64,000 nt of DNA from the NCBI RefSeq assembly GCF_004765815.2, contig NZ_SBIS02000013.1, positions 124,001 through 188,000 on the forward strand. Direction: 5' to 3'. The number at the start of each line of letters is the position of its first letter. The stretch's first letter is position 1. Below the pieces are notes generated by a model. It saw nothing but the letters and a program-made list of their open reading frames with translations, had not been told where the DNA came from and ran no database searches. Source of the DNA: Halorussus salinus. GTDB lineage: Archaea > Halobacteriota > Halobacteria > Halobacteriales > Haladaptataceae. This document shows, one piece after another, positions 37,309 to 46,104 of this stretch. The position numbers and the translations under genes are program-made.

Positions 37309-37487
37309 GTGTTGTGTTTCTCCGTTTTCCAGCACGTTCTCACGTGTGAGAAGTGGCCGCACCCTTTAAGCCGGATGACGAGAAACGGGTACTCGTCGGC
37401 AGGGGAGACCTGTCATGCCGCCCCGTCCGGCACTTCTCTATCGTTGTCACGTGCTTAGTTCGACCGTTCTCACCAATAGTATATAAA
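37309..37487 (-). promoter_or_regulatory. Pilin promoter with about 150-nt structured leader
   Basis: A TATA box (TTTATATA on the minus strand, 37480-37487) lies about 175 bp from the pilin ATG, predicting a leader near 150 nt. The leader contains arms GAGAAGTG (37348-37355) and CACTTCTC (37431-37438), bracketed by two CACGTG palindromes at 37341-37346 and 37448-37453, so it can close into one long stem. Leaderless transcripts are the rule in haloarchaea, which makes this unusual. Confidence 0.5.
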
Positions 37488-37639
37488 TACTTCTTTACCT
37501 GAAAACGAGATTATCTATCTGCCACTTTGCCATAGAATAGACTCCCCGAAAGACTAAAATCCTCATCAAAAAACATACTTCGAAATATCAATCATACAAA
37601 AGAGAGATTTAAGCAAGCAGACCATCAAAGAACAACCAA

Positions 37640-38206
37640 ATGAGTCACCCAGCCACGCCCGGATCGGAGGACACCCTAGACCGAGATCGCCTCCGAGCCA
37701 CACTGCAGGCCGTGGCCGCACGCACTGGAAAAACCCCCACCGTCGTCGACTTCCACAACGACGACCAGACAGACATTCACCCAAAACAGTACGTCGAAGA
37801 ATACGACACATGGGAAACAGCCCTGAAAGACGCTGGCCTTGACCCCGAGGAAATGGGCTCGAAGCAAATTCCTGACCGTGAGCTCCTTGCAGAACTCCAA
37901 CGACTCGCCAGTATTCTCGAGCGCTCGCCCACGCGCGCGGATATGAAAGAACATGGTCAATATTCAGATACGGTCTATCAGAATCGCTTTGGCTCTTGGA
38001 ATGAGGCGCTTGAGCAAGCTATGCTTGGCACGCGTCGCCTTTCAGAGGACGAATTGAAACGGGAGCTCCGGCGGCTTGCCCGTGAGTTAGAACGAGTCCC
38101 CCGCGCGAACGATATGCAGGAATATGGTGCACACGCCCCTGTCACGTATCACCGGCGGTTCGGCAGTTGGTTGGACGCACTTGACGAAGCGAACTTACTG
38201 AGATGA
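37640..38206 (+). CDS. Stand-alone homing-endonuclease-associated (HNH) repeat protein
   Basis: A 188-residue acidic protein made of three tandem units of about 50-60 residues. Each has the pattern L-X2-L-X3-A-X4-R-X-P-T/R-X2-D-M and a terminal F-G-S-W-X2-A-L-X2-A (units near residues 12-68, 75-125, 132-188; the first has YDTWETALKDAG). This is the HNH-repeat found beside homing endonuclease domains, where it binds DNA. No nuclease domain is present. It may be a DNA-binding protein or regulator of its own. Confidence 0.65.
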   Translation: MSHPATPGSEDTLDRDRLRATLQAVAARTGKTPTVVDFHNDDQTDIHPKQYVEEYDTWETALKDAGLDPEEMGSKQIPDRELLAELQRLASILERSPTRADMKEHGQYSDTVYQNRFGSWNEALEQAMLGTRRLSEDELKRELRRLARELERVPRANDMQEYGAHAPVTYHRRFGSWLDALDEANLLR

Positions 38207-38413
38207 TATAGATTGCGAGCGCATACTTCCGTCTTCTGGCGGAGGTCACGCGGGAAGCCCGATGGAACTAACATCGTATTCTGCCATAGATGGGGTTTCA
38301 ACTACAAACGTTAGGTATGTGTCCCGATCCGTCTCTTATAAACTGCTATGAACTCGGTGGGATGTCGACCCGAACTACAAGGGGTGGTGAACTGTGTTAG
38401 TTCACCCGGCGAT

Positions 38414-38586
38414 GACACGGAATTCGATGGGGCCTCATTGACCGGGCCACAGCCCTACGAGGGAGAAAGGGAGACCGTCGTCAGTGTGTCACGGGTTCCC
38501 TCCGAGTGCGGGTTGGAACCTCGAAGGTCACACGACCGAAATCCCGTGGCGGGATTCCACGCCGTTTACGGCGTGGAGGAGGTCAA
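38414..38586 (+). ncRNA. Solo omegaRNA/right-end-like element, copy 1
   Basis: This 173-bp segment is homologous to 52766-52936. Both share GGCCTCATTG, CCGGGCCACA, GGTTCCCTCCG, a terminal hairpin (here CACGCCG-TTTA-CGGCGTG) and the end GTGGAGGAGGTCAA. The end matches the GGAGGATGTCAA right end of the TnpB remnant at 34140. In TnpB elements this region encodes the omegaRNA scaffold, with the guide taken from flanking DNA. No tnpB is attached here; an apparent 83-residue reading frame across it is not convincing. Confidence 0.55.
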
Positions 38587-38663
38587 TAAGATGGTATAGC
38601 CTTTTCAAGGCAGCAGATAGATAAACATGCTTTCTGAGGGTTTGCAATGAGACAGATTTGTAG

Positions 38664-38819
38664 CTAATTACGAGGTGTTCGTGTTTGTCGGACCTCTGCT
38701 CCGTCTCTGATGAGGTCTTCACATGACGGACACACTCGTGGTTTCTCGACCTCAGTTGGGGTGAATACTCTTACATATCGCTTGGTGACGAATCCACCAC
38801 AGTTCTGGCACTTAGGCAT
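38664..38819 (-). CDS. Small zinc-ribbon protein (DUF7563-like)
   Basis: A 51-residue protein starting MPKCQNCGGFVTKRYVRVF with C-X2-C pairs CQNC and CPSC (as R-V-C-P-S-C-E-D) and an Arg-rich tail. Sequence and length fit the highly conserved haloarchaeal mini-zinc-ribbon family DUF7563. The function is unknown. It is an isolated gene between the solo RE element and a TnpB pseudogene. Confidence 0.75.
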   Translation of the reverse strand: MPKCQNCGGFVTKRYVRVFTPTEVEKPRVCPSCEDLIRDGAEVRQTRTPRN

Positions 38820-39005
38820 ATGCGCGACCTATCGTTGTACCTAAATATTCTTTGTGGGTAATTTCCATTTAGAGACATTCGAGTTTCCAAGTTAACTATA
38901 GGAAAATCTACAGTTGGTGTCATACCTACGCGTCTAGTCTTGGTCAACTGCCCCGCGCACGGTGGCGCGGGGCTTGTCAGTGAACTCGGCCTCTATCGAC
39001 TGTGG

Positions 39006-40222
39006 TTAGTCGGACGGGACAAATCCCCGGTTCGGCGTCACCGTTCCTGACTTCAGGGCAAGTTGACTGTCGCCCGTCCGCCGCGAGGACTGTAGCCCGC
39101 GACGGACAAACCGCCACCCAACATTCTTCGCACCCACATAATCTGCATTCTGAGTCGCGCCACACGACTCACACTCGAACTCAGCCTGCCGCACTCGGTT
39201 CCTCTCGCTCGTATGCCCACACTCGGGACACCGCCGACTCGTATTCTTCGGGTCTACAAACTCGACGCTAATTCCTTCGGCTTCAGCCTTGTACTCCACG
39301 ACGTCAACAAGTTGTCGGTGCGCCCACTGGTGGAACATTTTCACTGGGGGCGAACGCTCTCGGATGTGATTCAGATCCTCAAACGCGATATACTCGCAGT
39401 CGTGTGTCTGTGCTTCTTCGAGAATTCGGTTGGTGACTTGGTGGAGTTGGTCACGGAGATACCGTGACTCCCTCCCGCTCATCTGCTGAATTGTCCGATG
39501 GGCGGATCGTGTACCGGTCTGCTGGAGGTTGCCGCGAATCCGCTCGAACTCACGATGTCGGTGCCTGAGTTCCCTGCCGGATGCGAAGTACGCTGTACTG
39601 GTGGTGGCGATGTTGACGATGCCAAGGTCAACGCCGAGAACGGTCCTGTCCTCGTCGTCATCCTGTGTTTCGACCTGTTTCTCAGGCTCGTCTTTGCGGA
39701 ACCCGAGGTGGAGGTAATACTCACCATCACGCTTTGACAGCGTGGATTCTGTTACTTCCCACTTGTCATCGGTGAGGTATTCGTGTTGATACCCGTCTTC
39801 TTCACCGGGAAGTTCAGGTCACACCGAATCCAACCATCGACGGTGGAGAGCGAAACAGACCCGTCATCAGACAGCGTCATCGTCCGTGTATCGTATTTCA
39901 TCGTGTTACTGGTGAACTCCGGTCGGGACGTTTTGTAGTGTTCGTCGAGGTCTTTGATTGCTTCGACACCATCGAGCGCGACTGCGGCTTGGTGGCTGGC
40001 GAGAATCGCGTGTTGACTTCCGAGACGTGTTTCATCCAACACCGGGTCGTAGGCGAGGTCTTGGAGGTAGGTTTTCCGCGTTTCACCGTGTTCCCATCCA
40101 ATACGACTGCTGATGTTGCAAGCAGTTTTCCACTCGCTGATGGTAGTATCAAGCAAGTCCTGTTGCTCGGTGGTGAGGATGGGGCGGGTGATTGCGGTAC
40201 GTCTCAGGTAGTCGTCTGCCAC
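39006..40222 (-). pseudogene. tnpB: TnpB with a single frameshift
   Basis: From ATG 40222 the frame reads MADDYLRRTAITRPILTTEQ to C-D-L-N-F-P at about 39812. The +/-1 frame then carries GEEDGYQHEYLTDDKWEVTE and the rest to 39006, with RuvC residues in VLGVDLGIVNIAT, IAFEDLNHIRE and NADYVGAKNVG and zinc pairs CPEC and CESC. All catalytic parts are intact apart from that shift. The right-end hairpin GCCCCGCGC/GCGCGGGGC is at about 38950-38973 and the left-end hairpin at about 40289-40312. Confidence 0.85.
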
Positions 40223-40390
40223 GGGTTTCAGTAGATGGTAGAGGTAGTTAATAGCTCGTGGTTAGTGGCAACGAGTGTCGGCTTCAACCCCGCCCACGGT
40301 GGGACGGGGAATCCGCCTCACTACTTATTTGAATTCGTCAAGGAGGTCTTGGCGGCTAGTGCGGGAGTGTCAGCCTTGGAGGGTGAGACA

Positions 40391-41012
40391 CCCCCCCCGC
40401 GTTTCATGAGAGTTTAGTGCGAGGCAACGAGTTGGTGTTTCGGGGGCCCCCGGTTTTCACGAGAGTTGTGTCAGTGCCAAGTCGGTTGGTGTCTCGTGAA
40501 ATACGGGGTGTGGTATCGAAAGAGAGTACTTATCAACATCGGAAAACTCGCTGGTGTCCGTGAGGACGAGAACGGCGACTCAAAGAACTGGGGCAAGCAC
40601 GGGAAGATAGTGGGTTAGGAGTAACGTGGTTGTTGACGAGGATTTTGGGAATCAGTGAGAGAGATGCCGGTGTTGAGGAGTGGTTGGTTTGCCCCCCACC
40701 CCCCGTTTTTCACGAGAGTTGGTGTCGAAGACAGTGTAGACGAAATCATGTCTAACGCTCCTTCCTCTGGAAGCGACATAGAAATAAACTGGCTGTGTTA
40801 GTTTGCGGATATGGTTTGTCTGGATCCGTCTTAAACTTTTCCTCATGTAAAGTTTGTTCTCGACCACCTCCCCGAGGTTCTGACGGGAACACTCGTGAAA
40901 TGTGGGGGGCGGGGGTCGAGGGTTACGTCCGTGCGCGTGGAAAAATTGTCTCGTTCCTCTCGTGAAGCGGTGGGTGTGTCTCGTGAAACGGATGACTCTC
41001 GTGAAGCGGTGG
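40391..41012. other. Putative replication origin with eight ORB-like repeats
   Basis: Copies of TTTCACGAGAGTT next to G/C-strings precede the orc1 gene. One orientation (C-string then TTTCAYGAGAGTT): 40391-40414, 40447-40467, 40692-40720. Opposite orientation (CTCGTGAAA then G-string): 40493-40513, 40891-40916, and shorter forms at 40957-40975, 40979-40991 and 40996-41012. Origin recognition boxes with a G-string are the Orc1/Cdc6 binding sites of haloarchaeal origins. The AT-richer 40721-40880 between opposed boxes is a candidate unwinding element. Confidence 0.8.
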
Positions 41013-41046
41013 TTTTATGTCACACGCTGTGTCTGTCATCTATACG

Positions 41047-42342
41047 ATGGGCTTGGAACCGTTCTCTCCTGACTCGACGATTTTCCGTGATGAATCTGTC
41101 TTACGGGACGGCTATCAGCCCGACCGCCTCATCGAGCGCGACCAAGAACTCGATCAGTACCAGAGCGCGCTCAAACCCGTCATCAACGGGGCACCGCCGA
41201 AAAACCTGTTTCTGTACGGGCAAACTGGTGTTGGGAAGACACTCTCCTCGCGAATGGTCGTCGAGCGACTCACGGAAGATCAGGAGCGAATCGACGGTGT
41301 CGATATTCACGTCGTCGAACTCAACTGCAAATCGTTAAATAGTAGCTACCAGGTCGCTGCGAACCTTATCAATCAGTTCCGTCCGCCGGATGAACAGATT
41401 AAGCCGACCGGCTACCCGAGTGGCATGATTTATAATATGCTGTTCGAGGAATTGGAAGCGCTCGATGCAACGCACTGCTTGGTGGTGCTCGACGAAATAG
41501 ACGCAATTGGGAACGACGACGATATTCTGTATAAACTCCCGCGAGCGAACGATAACGGAAATGTTGAGGAGACGTACGTTGGTGTTATCGGTATCTCGAA
41601 TGATTTCACGTTCCGCGATAACCTCTCTGCGCGGGTGAAAGATTCGCTAGCTGATGAGGAGATTCACTTCCCGCCGTACGATGCGAATGAGCTCGGGAAC
41701 ATTTTGAAGCAGCGGGCTGGCGAGGCGTTCCACGGCACAACTGCTGAGCAACGTGATGATGGGAGTTACGAGTTACAGTCTGACATTTTGGAGGGGGATG
41801 TGATTCCATTGTGTGCGGCGTTCGCTGCACAAGATTCGGGGAGTGCTCGGCAGGCGCTGAAGCGGTTGTATAAAGCAGGAGATCTGGCTCGGGACCAGGA
41901 GTCGGAGGTGATTACAGAAGCGCACGTTAGACAGGCTGATGAAATTGTGGAGCGCGATAAGGTTCGTGAGGAGCTACGGCGATTGCCGACGCAGAGCAAG
42001 CTGACGTTGTATGCGTTGTTGTTATTGGAACGGGACGGGAAGACCCCATCGAAGCGTAACCGGATTTATAAACGGTATGTGATGGCTGCGAAGCGGATTG
42101 ATGCAGATGTGCGGACAGACAGAACGATTCACGATCGGTTGTCGCAGTTAACGTTGAAAGGGTTCCTCGATGTGGACGAACAGAACAAGGGCCCGAATGG
42201 AGGGTCGTATTACGAATACGAATTCTCAATTCGACCGGATCTTGCGCAGGAGGCGCTTGAGGAGGAAGAGCGGTTAGATGAGTTGTTCGATACTGGTGGG
42301 GCATCGACGACGCTCGACTCGGTGTCAGTTACCCACGACTGA
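41047..42342 (+). CDS. orc1/cdc6: Orc1/Cdc6 replication initiator
   Basis: A 431-residue initiator starting MGLEPFSPDSTIFRDESVLR. Walker A is YGQTGVGKTLSSR, Walker B VVLDEIDAIG, sensor region GISNDFTFRDNL with arginine A-R-V-K-D-S-L. The C-terminal winged helix (RLPTQSKLTLYALLLLERDG, TIHDRLSQLTLKGFLDVDEQ) binds ORBs. The ATG at 41017 is less likely as it falls next to the last ORB. The adjacent upstream ORBs make it the dedicated initiator of this origin. Its last three codons and stop lie in the right-end hairpin of the following TnpB element. Confidence 0.92.
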   Translation: MGLEPFSPDSTIFRDESVLRDGYQPDRLIERDQELDQYQSALKPVINGAPPKNLFLYGQTGVGKTLSSRMVVERLTEDQERIDGVDIHVVELNCKSLNSSYQVAANLINQFRPPDEQIKPTGYPSGMIYNMLFEELEALDATHCLVVLDEIDAIGNDDDILYKLPRANDNGNVEETYVGVIGISNDFTFRDNLSARVKDSLADEEIHFPPYDANELGNILKQRAGEAFHGTTAEQRDDGSYELQSDILEGDVIPLCAAFAAQDSGSARQALKRLYKAGDLARDQESEVITEAHVRQADEIVERDKVREELRRLPTQSKLTLYALLLLERDGKTPSKRNRIYKRYVMAAKRIDADVRTDRTIHDRLSQLTLKGFLDVDEQNKGPNGGSYYEYEFSIRPDLAQEALEEEERLDELFDTGGASTTLDSVSVTHD

Positions 42343-43623
42343 AGTCGTGGGCTTGTCAGTGGACTCCCCTTCTACCGTCGCATGGACGGAGGCGTTGTAA
42401 TCGCCATTCAGGTTCAGCGTCCCTGACGGTAGCGCACACTGACAGGGTGCGCCTCCACCCGAAGACGTCTGCCCCGAGTGGAGCGTCTTGAGAAGTTTGC
42501 GAGCGATGTTCTTGCTCGCGTGGTAATCAGCGTTCAGTTCGTACTCACACTTCTGGCACACGAACTGGTGCTTCGACCGCCGATTGGTTTCGTGGGTAAA
42601 CCCACACGAAGAACACCGCTGACTGGTGTACGCCGGACTCACCTGCTCGATCGAGATGTCGTATATCTCAGCTTTGTACTCGACGTACTGGTAGAGGCGT
42701 CGGAACGCCCACGCGTGGAACCGCTTCGCACCAGCCATCCGATTGCGAATATCCGTCAGATTCTCGAACGCGATATGCGTACAGCCGTGGTCGAGGGCTT
42801 CTTCGAGAATCCGGTTCGAGGCACGGTGGAGTTCGTCCTGCATCCAACGGTGTTCGCGGTCTTTCATTGACTGAATCGACAAGTGTGCCGACCGCGTTCC
42901 AGTCTGTTGCATCGACCCGCGAGTCTTCTCGAACTCTCGGCGTCGATGATTCACCTCGTCTGCGTTCCCGATGAACGCGCCTGTGGAAGTCACGGCGAGC
43001 GAACCGTCCACGTTCAAGTCAACACCAAGGACTGTTCTGTGCTTGGCGGCAGAAGGAGTCGTGGACTGGCCTTGTTCGTCTGTGGTTCGGCGCATCCGAG
43101 CGTGGAGGTAGAACGACTCTGAGGCACGGTCGTACTGTAACGTGGACATTCGGAACTCGTAGTCCTCGTTTAGCAGGTACTCACCAATTGGCGTCCCCTC
43201 TGAGTCGTCGGGAATCACGTAGTCGCACTCGACGCGACCGTTTACGGTTGAGAGGGAAACGTGGTCGCGGTGGAACGTCGCACTTCGCTTATCATAGACG
43301 ACGCTCCACGCATCGAAGTGCGGCTGACTCGTCTTACCGCCTTTTTTGAGCCGGGCAACACCGCTTTTGGTGGCCTCGATAGCACGCCGAACCCCTTTCT
43401 GAACGAGGTTTGCAGTCAATTCCGTCTCGTTTCGGAGTTATTCGTAAAGGGCGTTCTCGGCGTTCTGTTTCGAGGTCACGCAGTAGTCGTTCGGGTGTCT
43501 CCACGCCCACTCTGCGGTGGTGTTCGCACAGTGGAGGAACTGGTCTTTGGTCTGATGGAGGTCGTCGCACCGCTCTGTGGGTACGTCGAGTTTGACTTTG
43601 ACGGTGCGAATCACGTCCTCCAT
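42325..43623 (-). pseudogene. tnpB: TnpB with one in-frame stop codon
   Basis: From ATG 43623 (MEDVIRTVKVKLDVPTERC) the frame runs to A-L-Y-E, then TAA at 43438-43440, then LRNETELTANLVQKGVRR and the rest of TnpB to 42325. In the 10.2-kb paralogue this position reads A-L-Y-S-E-L-R, so GAA to TAA explains it. RuvC and zinc-ribbon residues are otherwise intact ([44 protein letters not shown]). The right-end hairpin CCCACGAC-TGAA-GTCGTGGG is at 42332-42351; a left-end hairpin CCCACGGC-TTCA-GCCGTGGG is near 43726-43745. Confidence 0.85.
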
Positions 43624-43759
43624 CCGTATTTCACATATCGTGTTATCTATTTATAATGTCTGCGGTTGGCGTGGGGAGGCGGACTGCTATCGCTCGTGGT
43701 TTGATTCGAGGTTTGTCGGATTCCTCCCACGGCTTCAGCCGTGGGCTTCCTCCTTGCAG

Positions 43760-44161
43760 CTATGTGAACCGCCTCGGGGTCACGCCCCGAGGCACTCGGC
43801 CTGCTCCGCCTGTAGAGGATATCATCGATATCGTCCTCACCGACGGTTCGTGTTCGTCACCGGTGTGCGCCTCGGCCTCCCAGAACGGGTCGTCTAGGTT
43901 AATCTCGGCTATGGTGTCCTCGGTGTCGGTAAGCCACCAGACGACGGCGTTTGCTCCGACGGTGCGGCGTTCGACTCGGCCCTGTTCGTGGAGGGTGATT
44001 AGCTTCTGGCGGGCGGCTTCCGAGCTACAGTCGAGGAGTTCGCCGAGTTCTTTCGCGGTGGCGACGGGACTGTCGGTTTGGCGGATGGCTTCGACGACGT
44101 CCTCGAGGGAGATTGTCCCGACGTACTGGTCGTGGTCGTTCCGTTCACGGTCTTGACTCAT
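43760..44161 (-). CDS. Winged-helix DNA-binding protein, C-terminus altered by IS end
   Basis: A 133-residue protein. Residues 12-75 form a winged helix: ISLEDVVEAIRQTDSPVATAKELGELLDCSSEAARQKLITLHEQG followed by R-V-E-R-R-T-V-G as wing. The acidic W-E-A-E-A-H-T-G-D-E stretch is followed by a basic, Gly/Arg-rich tail (GGAGRVPRGVTPRRFT) encoded in DNA beside the IS left-end hairpins, including a GCCTCGGGG/CCCCGAGGC stem at about 43771-43795. The native tail was probably lost. A candidate local regulator, 25 bp upstream of nothing obvious on its strand. Confidence 0.6.
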   Translation of the reverse strand: MSQDRERNDHDQYVGTISLEDVVEAIRQTDSPVATAKELGELLDCSSEAARQKLITLHEQGRVERRTVGANAVVWWLTDTEDTIAEINLDDPFWEAEAHTGDEHEPSVRTISMISSTGGAGRVPRGVTPRRFT

Positions 44162-44186
44162 GACTACTCTTTAGGGCGGGGGGATG

Positions 44187-45239
44187 TCACTCCGGTGCAA
44201 AATTGCAGATGAGGCGCTCATTGACGCCAGGTGAACTACGTCGCATCCGATGTCGGCTCTCCCGTTCCACGATAGTATATGACTGTAGCGCGTTGGGAAC
44301 CTCGGAATAGGAGACCATCCAATCATTTTCGACCTCTCGGAGACACTCGGCGAACTTCTGGTGATTGAACTCCTCGCCATAGACGTCTTCTGCACCGAGA
44401 TAGGGCGGATCACAGTAAAAGAGGACATCGACGGCAGAATCGTCGTAGTTCTCCAGAATCGCCTGGTAGTCTTGATTCTCGATGGTGACCTGGCCAAACC
44501 GCTGGGCCAACGTCTGGATGCGTTGTCTAGCATTGTCGAACGTCCGCGCTGGCGAGCGCTTCGCCCGCGCCTTGAAGCCGTTCGGGGAGGAGGACTCGCC
44601 GACATACTGCATGTATCGTAGTGAGAAAAAGCGGCCTGCGCGTTCAATCGGATCGTCTGGTCGAATACCATCATAGAACTCCGTCACCCATTCTTCATAC
44701 TGCGCCCGCGAGTACGGCACGGCCTGCAACCACTCTGCTAACTCACCTGGGCGATCGCGAAGTACGCGAAAGAACTGGGTCACGTCCTCGTTGTGGTCGT
44801 TGTAGATCTCGTACTTCGACCGTGGCTTGTTATAGAGTACCCCCGCTGCCCCACCGAAGACTTCGACATAGGTATCATGTGCAGGCATCGTCTCAATAAC
44901 CCATTCCGCGATGCTTCCTTTACCGCCAGGATACGGAAACGTGCCTGAATGAGAGCTCTGTTGAGGAGAGTATCCGCCGGGACTGTCGGCGACGCCTGGC
45001 TTCCGTGGATGAAATACGCGTGGCGCTCTGCCTGCCCCACCTTTGCTGCTAAGCAAACCTAACTCCTCCATCGCATCCAAAGTGTTCCGAACAGTCCGTT
45101 CTGCGGGCGGCTCGCCATCGATTGCCTCTTGCACATCAGTTGAGCGAAATGTTCGTTCAAATTCTAACAGGCGAAGCGCTGCATCCCAGATTCGATCGCG
45201 CTGAGTCGGCACTTGTTGGAACATATCTTCCAAGAACAA
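44187..45239 (-). CDS. D12-class N6-adenine DNA methyltransferase with N-terminal winged helix
   Basis: A 350-residue protein. Residues 10-75 are a winged-helix region (RIWDAALRLLEFERTFRSTDVQEA). The methyltransferase domain starts at FPYPGGKGSIAEWV (SAM-binding, D12/Dam class motif X), with VEVFGGAAGVLYNKP (motif I) and the catalytic DVLFYCDPPY (motif IV, D-P-P-Y). No restriction enzyme gene is adjacent, so it is an orphan methyltransferase. The N-terminal DNA-binding domain is unusual for Dam-type enzymes but seen in haloarchaeal members. Confidence 0.85.
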   Translation of the reverse strand: MFLEDMFQQVPTQRDRIWDAALRLLEFERTFRSTDVQEAIDGEPPAERTVRNTLDAMEELGLLSSKGGAGRAPRVFHPRKPGVADSPGGYSPQQSSHSGTFPYPGGKGSIAEWVIETMPAHDTYVEVFGGAAGVLYNKPRSKYEIYNDHNEDVTQFFRVLRDRPGELAEWLQAVPYSRAQYEEWVTEFYDGIRPDDPIERAGRFFSLRYMQYVGESSSPNGFKARAKRSPARTFDNARQRIQTLAQRFGQVTIENQDYQAILENYDDSAVDVLFYCDPPYLGAEDVYGEEFNHQKFAECLREVENDWMVSYSEVPNALQSYTIVERESRHRMRRSSPGVNERLICNFAPE

Positions 45240-45561
45240 GTCGGTTACGGACTCTATTTCTGTTGTTCAATTCATAGAGACTCCTCATATTTATCTGACT
45301 GTTATCAAATGAATCTGAAATACAGTTTCCCCTCGCCTTTTCTTTTGATTCGAAGTCCAAAACCACGACCTGGTCGTGAGTGCGACAGGAAGAAGCGAAC
45401 GAGAGATAATCTGAAGCAGTTCCCGCTCACTGGTTCGTCGGAAAAACGCTTTACACCCCCACTAAACCCACAGTAGTCTAACTTCCAACAGTGTTAGATT
45501 TGTTATCGCGATATATGGTTTATGAGTATTTTGGTTATTTCGCGGGTATTTCTGTGTTGTG

Positions 45562-45584
45562 TGGTTGTCCAAACCAGACAACCA
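45562..45584. promoter_or_regulatory. Palindromic operator candidate before the MNT/HEPN genes
   Basis: TGGTTGTC (45562-45569) and GACAACCA (45577-45584) form a perfect 8-bp inverted repeat with a 7-nt spacer. AT-rich TATA-like DNA follows at 45594-45606. The position fits an autoregulatory operator of the toxin-antitoxin pair. The rest of the gap 45240-45561 holds the divergent methyltransferase promoter and no gene. Confidence 0.45.
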
Positions 45585-45738
45585 TGCACCACAAATACTA
45601 ATATTATTGATTGAATTGGCCTACCTGCCAGAAATCATGTCTTCAAAACCACTCTCAAACAAAGCGACTCAGCTTCTATCCAGAAAGCACCTCCCCCAAC
45701 GGGGAAATATAATGGAGGCAGAGTACGTATCTCAGAAT

Positions 45739-46104
45739 ATGAATAGTGAGACCACTGGAGATGCACTCCCTGCTGGCGCGCACCGCGAGGCAGCGGGAGC
45801 TTTTGTTGAGCGCGCACGGTCTCACCACGCCGAGGTCCTTGTCGAATTGTACATCTTCGGGTCAACCGTCCGTGGCGAAGCAAGTGGTCGGTCGAGTGAC
45901 GTTGATGTTCTCATCGTCCTCGAAGATACTCCCGACCAGGACGCTCTCGCTGACTCTCTACGCGATATCGCATACGACGTGATGCTTGAGTATGGGCCGC
46001 TCGTCGAACTCCACATTTTGGCCGAACCAACATTCAAACGTCACCGACGAGAGGGGAACCCATTCGTCCGAAATGTCCTCCGAGAGGGTCGTTCGTATGC
46101 CTGA
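45739..46104 (+). CDS. MNT-type nucleotidyltransferase antitoxin
   Basis: A 121-residue minimal nucleotidyltransferase. The motif Y-I-F-G-S-T-V-R-G-E-A-S-G-R-S-S-D-V-D-V carries the G-S and D-X-D residues of the family. It overlaps the HEPN gene by 8 bp. In MNT/HEPN modules this partner AMPylates the HEPN toxin to silence it. The start at 45739 gives the usual size; in-frame ATGs at 45637 and 45712 would add 34 and 9 residues, and the former would fit the TATA position. Confidence 0.75.
   Translation: MNSETTGDALPAGAHREAAGAFVERARSHHAEVLVELYIFGSTVRGEASGRSSDVDVLIVLEDTPDQDALADSLRDIAYDVMLEYGPLVELHILAEPTFKRHRREGNPFVRNVLREGRSYA

Noticed and set aside
38348-38599. 83-residue plus-strand protein
   Set aside because: The homologous copy at 52766-52936 has stops in the equivalent frame and the conservation follows the RNA-like right end, so a non-coding element fits better.
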